This document shows, one piece after another, positions 12,901 to 22,600 of a stretch of DNA of 64,000 nucleotides. Origin of the DNA: Branchiostoma floridae (taxonomy: Eukaryota; Chordata; Leptocardii; Amphioxiformes; Branchiostomatidae). The notes beneath the pieces were generated by a model that searched no databases, was not told the origin of the DNA, and worked only from the letters and a program-made list of their open reading frames with translations. The number at the start of each line of letters is the position of its first letter. Positions within the stretch are counted from its first letter, which is position 1. The translations under genes were made by a program, and so were the position numbers. The stretch covers positions 1 to 64,000 of the forward strand of contig NW_023365778.1 of assembly GCF_000003815.2 (NCBI RefSeq), given 5' to 3'.

Positions 12901-15900
12901 GGGCCTCCTTCCTGCTTGACCAATGAAACCCTGATGTTCTTGATCCAGTGTGTTGGATGGTGATTGGCTATCGGCAGAGGGATCACATGACCAAGGACTG
13001 TACCATCTAGCAGGTCTGGCAGGTAGGGAGGGGCCAGGACCTCTAATACATTGCTTCCTGTTCAAAAAATGGAACAGTAAATTGTGCATTTAGGAGATAC
13101 ATGTACAAAAGCAATGTTGATTCTTAAGGCACAAATTATGGGTATACTTTCCATAATGCAATAAAGCCTAAAAGAACTGACAAAAGCAAAACTTACCAGC
13201 CAGCTTTATATTAAAAGTGACTTGCTGAAAAACAAAAAAATACAGTCTGTGTTATGTCTGTTGTATAGATGGAATGACTAATAGTGAGATTAAATCTAGC
13301 TACAAGTTACTAGCAGTCGTATCTTGGTCAAATTGTAATGCATGCTTCTTTGGCTTTGGGTATGAACAATTTTCATTTCATCTCTTAAGAACTCAAGAAT
13401 AATATTCTGATCTACACAGCCATTGATAAGTGTTTTTGATGCCTGAATATGGACTTAATTGTAATTGTACTGTACTTTAATTTGTACTTACCTGTGTAAC
13501 TTTTGTTCTTAGTTTGATGTATACAGTATGGATTCCTCTTGTTAGAGGAACAGAAAACCTAAAGCAAACAAAATGGACATGACATAATTGTATTAAAGTT
13601 ATGTTTGATTTTATTGATCTTAATGAACACATTATTACAAGGGGAAACTACAGACACTGCAGGGCAATGGATCTGTTCTTAAGTTGTATACAGTATAATA
13701 TGATCAAAATGTTAAAGACTTCTGCTATATAAAGTGCAGAGAAGACTAACGATTGTCAGCTTTCACACAATGTCAGCAACCTACCAGTACTGGTCTCTGT
13801 GGTACACCTCCCCTGCTACAGGAATATTGTCAATGTAGAAAGTCGGCACACCTGAGAAAGGGAATGCAACAGTGACTTCATCAAGGTTAGTCCATATATA
13901 TAAACAGGAATGAAATTTTTAACCCCCCAAAATCTCAACCTCCAGAAGGGATCATTTAGATGGCAAGGTGGTCTTGATTATGATGTTTAGGGTTGTTGAC
14001 AATCTAAAGGTTCTGGGTTTGAATCCCCAGCCAGCCGCAATGTTGTTTCCTCAAGAATTATTACTAATATTAGGCAAATACAATACTAGTGTGTTACATT
14101 GTACCCCCCCCCCCAAGTCCACTGCGAACACGGAACAACTACTACATACCCAAGGTTTGTACGAGCACTTTGACATCGTTGTCATTGACAGTAAACTCGC
14201 CGACCATCCAGCCCTGCCACTCGGTGATGGCCATGGAGCCGAGGGACATGACCAGGTCATTCCAGCTCACCTGGGGGGACACCTGCAGCCTCTCACCTGC
14301 AGACTGAAGAAGCAGGTGTTCCATTAGAATCTCCGCCCTGACTTACTTACATTAGGTTAGTACAAAAAAGCTGTTTTATAGGTATGCCAGGCCCCTTTCA
14401 TGGCACTTTTCGTGCAGTTCAAGGGGGTCTACCAAAAAGTGATAACAACAAAGCAGATATGGACAGCAACATATTCTTTCTCACCTTTTGATTAAGAGTG
14501 CTCCACTTTACCTCCCCACCCTGTATCAACTCAGAATAGAAGACAGCCTTCTTGTTAAACCTGGCGGCAGAGACGTTGGCGATACCGCCCCAGGATGCCA
14601 CTGGATCACCATCTATCTCAACTTTACCAATCACGAAGGGACCTGAGAGGAAATACAATTTGCATTTGGTAAACAGTCAAAATCTGCTGAAATGGGCACC
14701 GCTTTGTATTATCAAACCATTGCAGTTATCAGTATCATTGATAAAAATGGATATATGTTCTTACTAGCATATACTTGGCCTTCAAGAAGTAATTCACTTC
14801 TAAGTATTGAAAGATGCACCAGTATACACTGTAACATTACATGTAGTGAGAAAATGTTAAATTTGTTTCTTACCCAAAAAATGCCACTTTCTCACGAAAT
14901 CTGTCAGCTTTCCTGAAATAAAAAAAGGCATCATTCATTTCTATGTTACCGGGTAATCATCATGTAAGAGCTGTACTAGTACATAACTGTATCAATGGAG
15001 GGTTGATAAAATTCTGTACAGTAATAACATAAAAACATAATATTATGTATTGATGTGAATTATTACAAAATTTACTGGTGAAATGATATGGACACCTGTT
15101 AGTTTTGCTGCCTGTTGGAAGCAGCTGGAGGCTTTCTTCTTCTCCCCCTGTCTGTCATACACCTCCCCCAGCTGGGACCACGCCCACCCGTCATCTGATG
15201 ATGCCTGTAAGGTCTGGACAAGACAGGCCGTGGCTGGTTCCCACTGTGGGAAACAAACAAACAAACAACTTAAAACAAACAAACAAACTGTAGGCTCTGG
15301 AGGAGACAGGGCCGGATGATGGCTGGTTCCCACTGTGGGAAACAAACAAACAACTTAAAACAAACAAACAAACTGTAAGGTCTGGAGGAGACAGGCCGTG
15401 GCTGGTTCCCACTGTGGGAAACAAACAAACAAACAAACAAACAACTTAAAACAAACAAACAAACTGTAAGGTCTGGAGGAGACAGCCATGGCTGGTTCCC
15501 ACTGTGGTAAACAAACAAACAAACAAACAAACTGTAAGGTCTGGAGGAGACAGGCCGTGGCTGGTTCCCACTGTGGGAATCAAACAAACAACTTGAAATA
15601 AACAAACAAACGACATCACAACAGCAGGGGATTGCTCATTCCTTGACAAAGACTGGTGCTGTTCAGTCGGAAATTTGGGTGAGTTCAATTTTTGTGTTGG
15701 ATATTACAGTTCAATAAAAACAAACTGTAGCTGTAAGGTCTGGAGTAAGACAAACCATGGCTGTTTTTCACTGTGATTCATGAAAGGTTCAGGATAGTAT
15801 CTGAAAATCAGTAATTGCTATTTGGCGTAATTTTCTTATTACCTGGATGTCGAACCTAATCATTGATCCGTGAACAGTTTCATCAGGTTGGTACGTCACT

Positions 15901-18372
15901 GAATAAAGAGACTCTTTTTACACAACCAGTGCTTTATTCTCACCGACGTTTCGGTGACCGTCTGTCACCTTCTTCAGGGCAATTCTGACTGGTTCACATT
16001 GTACTGCAGGACAGATGTCGCTGCTCACAGTTCAGATGCGGTCACAAAACGAAAAAGTATTTACATATGTATATGGCACCACTAGTAGGCAAGACTGAGT
16101 ACCACATAAAGAACTCTAAACACCTGGCAGAAGAGTTGACTGGCATTCTTGTTGAGGAAGACGAAATGTTCCTATCCCACGATGTAGTATCTCTGTTCAC
16201 TAACACACCTATCCCAGAGACACTAGACATCATCAAACGCAGACTCCTGAATGACACTGAACTGAACAAGAGAACCAACCTGGGAGTAGATGACATCATG
16301 GTACTTCTGGCGTTCATCGTGACAACAACCTACTTCAGTTTCAGAGGAGTCATCTATCAGCAGAAGTTCGGGACTGCCATGGGAAGCCCAGTATCACCTG
16401 TGTTGGCCAACCTTTTCATGGAGTGGCTAGAGCAGCAAGCCATAGCCACAGCACCTGTCAACTGCAAGCCAAAGTTGTGGAAGTGGTATGTGGACGACGT
16501 GCTAGAACTGTTAAAGAAGGGAACTCAACAAGAACTGACTGACCACCTTAACACTATTGACACTACAGGCAACATCAAATTCACCCATGAAGCAGAAGAG
16601 AACAACACCATGCCATTCCTGGACACTTTACTGGTAAAGAAGGATGACGGCACTGTGAAACTGCTGGTATACAGAAAGAAGACACACACAGATCAGTATC
16701 TCAACTTCAACTCACACCACCCCCTCCACCAGAAGCTGGGAGTCATCCGTACACCGATGGACAGGTGCAAGGCAGTCGTCACGGAAGAACCAGACAGACA
16801 GCTGGAGATGCAACACATTCAGTCTGCCCTTGCCCGGTGTGGCTACCCGGACTGGACATTCAGACAAGTCCAACAACAGAGCAATAGAACCAAGCAGAAG
16901 AAAGACAAGAAGAAACGAGAGGAAACATCGAAAGGAAGGGTGACCTTACCATACATCAAAGGCATCACTGAACCTCTTGAGAGAATATTCAGGAAACACA
17001 ACATTGCTACAGCAGTCAAGCCGAAAACCACACTGAGAAACCTTCTGGTACATCCAAAAGACAAACTGCAAGACACTGTGAAGACAGACTGTATATATCG
17101 GATACCATGCATGAGCTGCGACCAAGTCTACATTGGGGAGACAGGGAGAACATTTGGATGCAGACTAGCAGAACACAGGAAAGAGGCAGAGAACGTCAAG
17201 GGGGGACGGTACACTAGATCGCAGAAGAAGGAAGCTGAGAAAGAAGAGAACAAATCAGCAGTGACAGACCACATCATGAGAAATAACTGTGTCATAGACT
17301 GGGACGGGGCCAAGGTGATTGACAGAGAGGACCACAGATGCACCCGCTGGATAAAGGAGGCTGTATGGATTAGGAAGTCGTCTCCTGTCATGAACCGAGA
17401 TGAGGGGGGTACAGACTCAGCCACGTGTGGGACAATATTCTTAAGAAGTAGAAAAAACTTACATTAATTCATCGTTAATTGACAACTGATTGCGTTATGG
17501 ATGTATTACACTCCTTTACGTTTGGGAACGCATTGTAAATATGTGCATAAAGCTGTCTGTATATACATATGTAAATACTTTTTCGTTTTGTGACCGCATC
17601 TGAACTGTGAGCAGCGACATCTGTCCTGCAGTACAATGTGAACCAGTCAGAATTGCCCTGAAGAAGGTGACAGACGGTCACCGAAACGTCGGTGAGAATA
17701 AAGCACTGGTTGTGTAAAAAGAGTCTCTTTATTCTAATCATTGATGTAAATAACAGGATGTTTTTGTACCTTTTGGTTCACCCTGAGGCTGGTGACATGG
17801 TCCAGCTTGATTGACTTGCATCCTGTTTTCTCCAACCTTTTGCTCTCTTTCTCAAGAAGCTGTAAGGATGATTTCTGTAACACCAAAATGAAGTATTTAT
17901 CTAAAACATTTTGTCAGTGACTCTTTTACTGTATATATGGGCCAGGTGCCAGATTGGCACTCTGTCAGTCAGTTACTGCACAACAATGTCCGGATGTGGT
18001 TTGTTTATGTGTCAGGGGCCTTGACCTTTGACCTATGCATGCACAGTTGTATACATGAACAGGCTTATTGTCAGAGCTCACCACAGATGACAATTTGAAA
18101 ATATACAACATCAGCGTCATCATATAGTTTATAGAAATCAACTCTTAAAGTTTGCACAGTGTCAGACAAATAAATAAACGTTCAAACAAACAAACAAATC
18201 AAAATATTTACCTGTGCATCCTTCTTTTTACACAGTGAAGGCCTAGAAAAATACAGAATGACCAATAAAATATACAGAGTACTCAATGGCCTCATTTTTT
18301 CAATCTGCAGCTACCTTTCCCTATCTTGAACCTCTGCAATCGTTGGAATGACGAGACAATAATATACACATC
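943..18372 (-). CDS. Uncharacterised alpha/beta-hydrolase (prolyl-oligopeptidase-like), 30 coding exons, 5' end missing
   Basis: Thirty exons join in one open frame of 1008 codons plus stop (stop at 943-945). Exons in transcript order: 18372-18315, 18242-18212, 17874-17770, 15243-15096, 14912-14874, 14642-14485, 14303-14150, 13851-13785, 13558-13492, 13224-13197, 13057-12834, 12625-12552, 12048-11934, 11476-11420, 11090-11066, 10626-10530, 10372-10303, 9498-9311, 8623-8572, 8234-8187, 7679-7618, 7350-7264, 6685-6545, 5633-5522, 5011-4834, 4188-4075, 3293-3162, 2419-2327, 1760-1591, 1077-943. Every junction keeps phase. A serine-hydrolase triad is visible: Ser in GHSMGGHGAW (about residue 528), Asp in RIGADDRTVHP (about 612), His in KEHWWWDT (about 646). 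The order and spacing suit S9/esterase folds. A TPR-like helix pair (WSQLGEVYDRQGEKKKA) lies near residue 85. About 360 residues follow the triad, unlike classical S9 enzymes, where the catalytic domain is C-terminal. The first exon must supply one base of phase and was not found, so targeting is unknown. Substrate unknown. Confidence 0.85.
3778..3889 (+). mobile_element. Penelope-terminus-like hairpin
   Basis: Arms GGATAGTGGAGAATTCTTTC (3808 on) and the reverse complement at 3861-3889 enclose a 25-base loop. The flank GTTTCATCAGGTT and the stretch TTTACACAACC recur in the Penelope-like element at 15876-15927. Located in a hydrolase intron. Confidence 0.6.
5676..6380. repeat. Minisatellite with 14-bp unit ATTCAGCACCATGG
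   Basis: About 45 units, mostly TTCAGCACCATGGA, with variants GGATACAGC and GAATTCAGC in runs. It lies in the hydrolase intron between exons 6685-6545 and 5633-5522. Fortuitous ORFs with an MDSAPWIQHHG-type pattern on both strands are products of the repeat, not genes. Confidence 0.95.
6975..7185 (+). mobile_element. LINE ORF2 C-terminal remnant with 3' tail
   Basis: The frame YFQPTIIEWNLL...SSMDSFKQHM* is the usual end of CR1/L2-like reverse transcriptase ORFs. The 3'UTR contains AACCAGCTGCTGCC and GGCTATATAGATACAGAT. Tails of the same family are at 53347-53445 and 58790-58890. Confidence 0.65.
8765..8975. mobile_element. Foldback/MITE family A, copy 1
   Basis: Ends TACTGTAAATGCA and TGCATTTACAGTA are inverted. 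The interior is rich in CGCGGT/ACCGCAAA motifs that also pair. Located in a hydrolase intron. Confidence 0.75.
9560..10180 (+). repeat. Degenerate minisatellite (CCTGTAGTGTCCATA-type unit) split by a SINE
   Basis: Units resembling CCCTGTAGTGTC(C/T)(A/G)TA recur at 9566-9700 and again at 9981-10180. Between them is a SINE-like insert. The array lies in one intron of the hydrolase gene. Confidence 0.6.
9705..9975 (+). mobile_element. tRNA-derived SINE inserted in a minisatellite
   Basis: It has a tRNA-like head with an A-box-like TGGTGTAATCGG, then the body AAAGGCACTTTACACGAC and GAAAATGAGTACCTAGCTT, and a short AT-rich tail with GATCAACATAAC repeats and (GAAA)n. The same body occurs elsewhere in the window. 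Confidence 0.65.
13962..14060 (+). mobile_element. SINE fragment (tRNA-like head)
   Basis: It has a B-box-like GGGTTTGAATCCC after an A-box-like segment. It is intronic in the hydrolase gene. Confidence 0.5.
15232..15600 (-). repeat. Tandem duplication of a splice acceptor plus exon start (about 5 copies, 70-90 bp)
   Basis: Units start near 15231, 15320, 15399, 15489 and 15559, and each repeats the minus-strand sequence TTTCCCACAG|TGGGAACCAGCC plus roughly 45 exon bases ending in CCTTACAG, separated by (AAAC)n runs. The lowest-coordinate unit is the true start of hydrolase exon 15243-15096. A decayed further copy is near 15733-15775. The extra copies precede the real exon in the transcript. 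Confidence 0.85.
15901..16074 (-). repeat. Left inverted arm (pseudo-LTR) of the Penelope-like element
   Basis: It reads as the reverse complement of 17561-17734 over its whole 174 bases as far as I can compare. On the minus strand it carries the same hammerhead-like sequence as the right arm. Confidence 0.9.
16067..17467 (+). CDS. Penelope-like reverse transcriptase with C-terminal GIY-YIG endonuclease (N-terminally truncated)
   Basis: The open frame has 466 codons. RT motifs are visible: LSHDVVSLFTNTPIPETL (first catalytic Asp), GTAMGSPVSPVLANLF, and WYVDD with the catalytic Asp pair. Near residues 340-370 the GIY-YIG-type endonuclease motif appears as CIYRIPC..C followed by VYIGETGRTFGCRLAEHR. 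RT plus GIY-YIG is diagnostic of Penelope-like elements. The N-terminal part of the RT (fingers) is absent, because the frame opens inside the left inverted arm; full-length relatives are longer. The copy is therefore probably not autonomous. Confidence 0.92.
   Translation: MYMAPLVGKTEYHIKNSKHLAEELTGILVEEDEMFLSHDVVSLFTNTPIPETLDIIKRRLLNDTELNKRTNLGVDDIMVLLAFIVTTTYFSFRGVIYQQKFGTAMGSPVSPVLANLFMEWLEQQAIATAPVNCKPKLWKWYVDDVLELLKKGTQQELTDHLNTIDTTGNIKFTHEAEENNTMPFLDTLLVKKDDGTVKLLVYRKKTHTDQYLNFNSHHPLHQKLGVIRTPMDRCKAVVTEEPDRQLEMQHIQSALARCGYPDWTFRQVQQQSNRTKQKKDKKKREETSKGRVTLPYIKGITEPLERIFRKHNIATAVKPKTTLRNLLVHPKDKLQDTVKTDCIYRIPCMSCDQVYIGETGRTFGCRLAEHRKEAENVKGGRYTRSQKKEAEKEENKSAVTDHIMRNNCVIDWDGAKVIDREDHRCTRWIKEAVWIRKSSPVMNRDEGGTDSATCGTIFLRSRKNLH
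17561..17734 (+). repeat. Right inverted arm (pseudo-LTR) of the Penelope-like element
   Basis: It mirrors the left arm. It ends at TTTATTC next to the target duplication, whose first base is shared with the arm. Confidence 0.9.
17655..17696 (+). ncRNA. Hammerhead-ribozyme-like motif in the Penelope pseudo-LTR
   Basis: CTGAAGA (17658-17664, CUGANGA core) is followed by one A, then a perfect 6-bp stem GGTGAC/GTCACC (17666-17671 with 17677-17682) around loop AGACG, then GAAA (17683-17686) and CGTC ending at a NUH-type site (17690). Penelope-like elements are known to carry minimal hammerheads with a tiny helix III. The extra A65 between core and stem II is a deviation that could weaken or abolish cleavage. 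An inverted copy is in the left arm. Confidence 0.5.
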
Positions 18373-18649
18373 CTGAAAGTGTGAAAGTTAGCCTAGCTCC
18401 ACATCACAAAGCACCTCAGGCTACATGTGTCAGGTACTGGTCATAGTGGGATAGTCTATATTTTGAAGGGGGTATACATCTATTCCAAACTAATGTACTT
18501 CCTAAAAGATACTTTGAGTCATTTAATATTAGTACAGATAGTAATACTATTACTTATATACATTCGTCTATTAGTATTATTTCTCTGATTTCTTCTGTAT
18601 TGTTTTCTTATAGCCTATTCATACTTGAATACACCTATGTTAGAGTAGA

Positions 18650-19049
18650 TAGCTCCAAGTCACATGTGCAAGATGGCGTCCCAACGAAACAGGCAATGTG
18701 GGTCATCATTTCTTTACGCCTTTTCTCCCTCAAACTTTCTAGTTGTTGCGTCACTTAGAGATCTATAGTTCTATGATGGACCAAATGACGTCTACACAAA
18801 ATTTTGTCAAGAGAAATGTTATACGTGGTGATAGAATGGCAATATTTTGAGGGTGACGCCACCACTTCCGGGTTTTCAAATCGGCCCGCCCCTGCGCGCG
18901 TGTTGCTAGTGGTACGATGTTTGCTTGTCCGTGTGTTTGTCCAATCACGCTCACTGCTCTAATTACTGATCCCCATAGATCACCTCGTGCTGTAGCACAG
19001 ATTTGATCAGGATCAGCAGAGGTAAAGGACAGGGTACTGTCATTGGAAG
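18650..19049. promoter_or_regulatory. Putative bidirectional promoter of the hydrolase gene (-) and GNPAT (+), with GNPAT 5'UTR exon end
   Basis: This stretch lies between two divergent genes. It contains a YY1-like CAAGATGGCGTC near 18672, a tight cluster near 18850-18900 with TGACGCC, an ETS-type CTTCCGGG and GC-box CCCGCCCC, and local CpG enrichment. A good donor (GGAAG|GTGAGT) at 19049/19050 would end a non-coding first exon that splices to the acceptor at 19655-19656, just before the GNPAT start codon. Transcription starts are inferred. Confidence 0.5.
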
Positions 19050-19695
19050 GTGAGTGGTTTAGCTGTCCTTGGTTTTAACAAAAAAATGGTCGTGCCATTC
19101 TCATGGTAATTGACATGGGCGTGTCCACCAAATTGCCATTGAATATAAATACGACTTTACTGTAATAGGGGAAATGTTGACGGGAATTAAATTTCGTAGT
19201 AGCCAGAAAATCGAGTTTTCACGGTTGTTTTCAGTTATGCGATGTTTGCAGTGGAGACATAGATATATTCACTGAAACACAAGAGGCAAGTAGAAACCAA
19301 GTCTCCAAGCTCCCAAGGACAAGAATCAAACCCAAGCCCGCCAGCCTTTTAGCCTAGCTGTTAGTGGTATTTTCAACACTAACCACTAAGCAAAAAAGTT
19401 TTATCATACTGAGCAAAAGTGGTATGTTACGCTTAAACTAAATACGGTTTATTACCGGTAATTATAAGAAGCTCGCACACACACACACACACGCAATACA
19501 CAAACACACACACAAACACTGGTTCATCGTCTGTTGTTCTCTGTCAGGTGAGGGTTAGACATGCAAGTAGATGTGAGGGCTTCATGGCAGCTTACCATTA
19601 GCTTCTATCTTTAGAGTTAATGCCAAGCAAAGAACCCAAGAAATTCTGCTTTTCAGACCTTGCTCCTGTAGACCAGACTGAGGTGTGAGGGAACC

Positions 19696-22600
19696 ATGAG
19701 CCGCCCGGAGTATGAGGATATCCTGGAGGGGAAGCGGCAGTACAGTGACCTGGGGTTCTCCATGGAGGCATACGATCCACCACGGTACAAACACTGTAAG
19801 CCGCGTGCTCCAGAGAAAGTCAAGGAAGATGTGCTGAATTCTACACGAGTGCTCAGTGTCATTGAACAGGTATATGGATACAAAAAATGTATATGTCATT
19901 TGAATACTTAGGAACAATAACTTCAAGACTGAGTTCTTTAGATTACATTCAACCATATTATGATTCAATAAACACAGACATTTGTACATTAGATATACAC
20001 CCTTCTGATGTTAGTTGATCATCAAACTTCACAAATTGATATAGGTTGTTTGTTGCTTAAAGTATGATGAGATATGAAGTGGTCCTACTCTTGTCCTCTT
20101 GGTGACCTTTGATCTCCATCCTAGTGGTGTTACCCTTGACCTTATGGTAACCTATGACCTCACTAGTTGTGCTACTCTTGACCTTATGATACCTTTGAAC
20201 TCACTAGTGATGCTGCTTTTGACATTGTGGTGACCTTTGATCTCCTTCCTACTACCTCTGACCTTATGATTAACTTTGACCTCCTCACTAGCTGGCTACA
20301 GAAACGGACCAATCAGAAGACGATCTGCTGTCCCAGGCCAGGGCCATGGTTGAGGAGATGGGACACAACCTGAGGATGAGGTCCATCAGGTTCTTTGCCT
20401 ACTTCCTCAACAAGATCTTCAAGGCTCTGTACAAGAGGATCTATGTCAATGGGGATGACCTGGAAAAGGTTGGTCTTTTTTTTTTCTTTTCCTGCTGTGT
20501 GATTGTTTACAGACCATTTAATGTTAGATTAGTTAGAAGAGGTTAAAAGATGGGAAGGAGCAAAATACTTGCAGACTGTTTGAATGCACAACTAAACATA
20601 CTATAAGAGTCGTAATGCTTCTCCTGCTTCTGATTGGAGTGTTGGGTTGTCATAGAAGCCTTATTGATCAGAAAGAAGTAATTGTTTGTTGTTGCAATTT
20701 TTAGTTCAAGCACACCAAATTGTCTCAACTTTAGGCTAATTTTGCATTGCAATCTGTGGTTAAATGAAATATGAGCAGTTACACTGTATTCTGAATCACC
20801 CAACGTACACCCGACCTCATGTGGGATTGCCTGAAGGCTTAGGGCAATCCAACATGATCTACATTTATCGTATCTCTCTTTTCAGCTAGCTAAGATGTCG
20901 AAGGACCAGCCCGTCCTCCTGCTCCCCTCCCACCGCAGCTACATCGACTTCCTCATGCTGTCTTACGTGGCCTACTGTTATGACTTTCCTCTGCCTGTCA
21001 TTGCTGCTGGGGCTGGTAAGTCTTGTGTTTCCTTACCTTTGTTTGACAGGTTAACTGTTTCAAGGTATGTTCGTTGAAGTTTGAAAGGTGGATCGTAGGC
21101 TGTATACACAGGGTGTATGGCCTCTGTTGGTCAACATGGTAAGATCCTAATGTAATATACTGAAAATGTAGAAACTTTCGCGGTGGTTTAATGTTTGCAG
21201 TTTTCGCCGTGGCCGCTTCACAGCGAATCAAAAACCACCGCAAACATTTTTCCATCATGATGGCAGTTAGAGACTACAGTGCATGGTGCTACCGCGAACT
21301 TAAAAACACTGCGAAAAGTCATTTTTCCTGCTACCGCAAAATTAAATCCCTGCTAACTTAAATGCATTTACAGTACTTTTCATGGACTTATTTGTGTTAT
21401 ACCCTATACATGTAGCTTTGGCTATGCATGGCTAGATAGTCCTATACAAAAAAATTACCTGCCTCTGCCACATAAGCCATACCTGTAAGCTGACTCAGTT
21501 CTGTTGCAAAGTTCTTTTCTGCAGATTATGCTTCTTCTGCACTGTACATCACTTAAAGTTAAAGCTCCTCCAATTTTAGCTGCTGGGACAGTGTGAATAC
21601 AAATTTGGATCTGTTAATGTTACAAGGTCCTTCCAGTGCTCTGTATCATCATAAAGCCAACATCAGGATCATCTACTGTAACAGTTTCTAAATGTTGTTT
21701 GTTGTCTTGTTGCAGATTTCATGGGGATGAAGTTTGTGGGAACTCTGCTGAGAAACTGCGGAGCGTTCTTCATGAGGAGGTCATTTGGTTCAGACAGGCT
21801 TTACTGGGCAGTGTTCACAGAGTATGTTCAGACCCTGATACGTAATGGAGACTCGCCCATGGAGTTCTTTGTGGAGGGGACGAGAAGTCGCACTTCGAAA
21901 TCACTCTCTCCAAAATTTGGTAAGTCTACAAAATGTACATGTCACCATGATAATTCTTTATCCTTCTTAGTATTTTCAAATCATATCTCGTCTGTGTCTG
22001 TATGTCTGTATATTAGGTAACATGACCAAAGCTTAACCTTTTGCATGCTAAAATAGCCATTGGCTACAAATGCTCTATTGGTTACTGGTTATTAGGCAGC
22101 ATGAAGAAGTTTAAACTTTCTTTCCCAGTAGATATCTACAAATGCATAGTGCATCTTACAAACTTTGAAGTAATGTTTCATGTTATAATGTCTTGGCGTT
22201 CAAGGGTTAGGGTGTTTGACTCAAAACCCAGAGGTACAGGGTTTGAATACCCTGACATGCCATTGTAGTTGTGCCTTTAATTTGAAACAGGCACTTGGTG
22301 TGGCTATCCTAACACTCCACCTAAGTGTAAAAATAAGTATCTGACTTTGGTTCTGGAGGTGTAAAAACAGTGGAAGGGGAGGGATGGGCTCTGTTTTCTT
22401 CTGCCTTAGGCCACACCAATTTAATTTCTTAGTTCACGGATTCGCTCGCTCCTATTTTTTGGAGAAAAAAATAAAAATAAAAATTACCACTCAGCAAATT
22501 TTCACCATTAATGAAACCATTCACCAACTTTCTGGTGTAGCAAATTGGCCTTTGTATTATAAGCTCCTTAAAGTGTGGGTACAGGTGCTGTTACTGTACA

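Larger units (their letters stand above)
15868..17733 (+). mobile_element. Penelope-like retroelement, 5'-truncated RT plus GIY-YIG, with inverted terminal arms and 12-bp target duplication
   Basis: The element sits in the intron between exons 17874-17770 and 15243-15096 of the minus-strand hydrolase gene, in opposite orientation. The 12-mer CTAATCATTGAT at 15856-15867 recurs at 17734-17745 as a likely target-site duplication. Its last part contains an exact inverted copy of its first part: 15901-16074 versus 17561-17734, 174 bases. Such inverted partial copies (pseudo-LTRs) are typical of Penelope-like elements. The insertion is probably fairly recent because the arms look identical and the ORF is open. 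Confidence 0.9.

Noticed and set aside
18672-18740. Plus-strand ORF beginning at the YY1-like AAGATGGCG
   Set aside because: It is short and ends at once; more likely a promoter motif or upstream ORF than a gene.
18763-18954. Minus-strand ORF in the divergent promoter as first hydrolase exon
   Set aside because: No ATG at its start and no donor with the required one-base phase.
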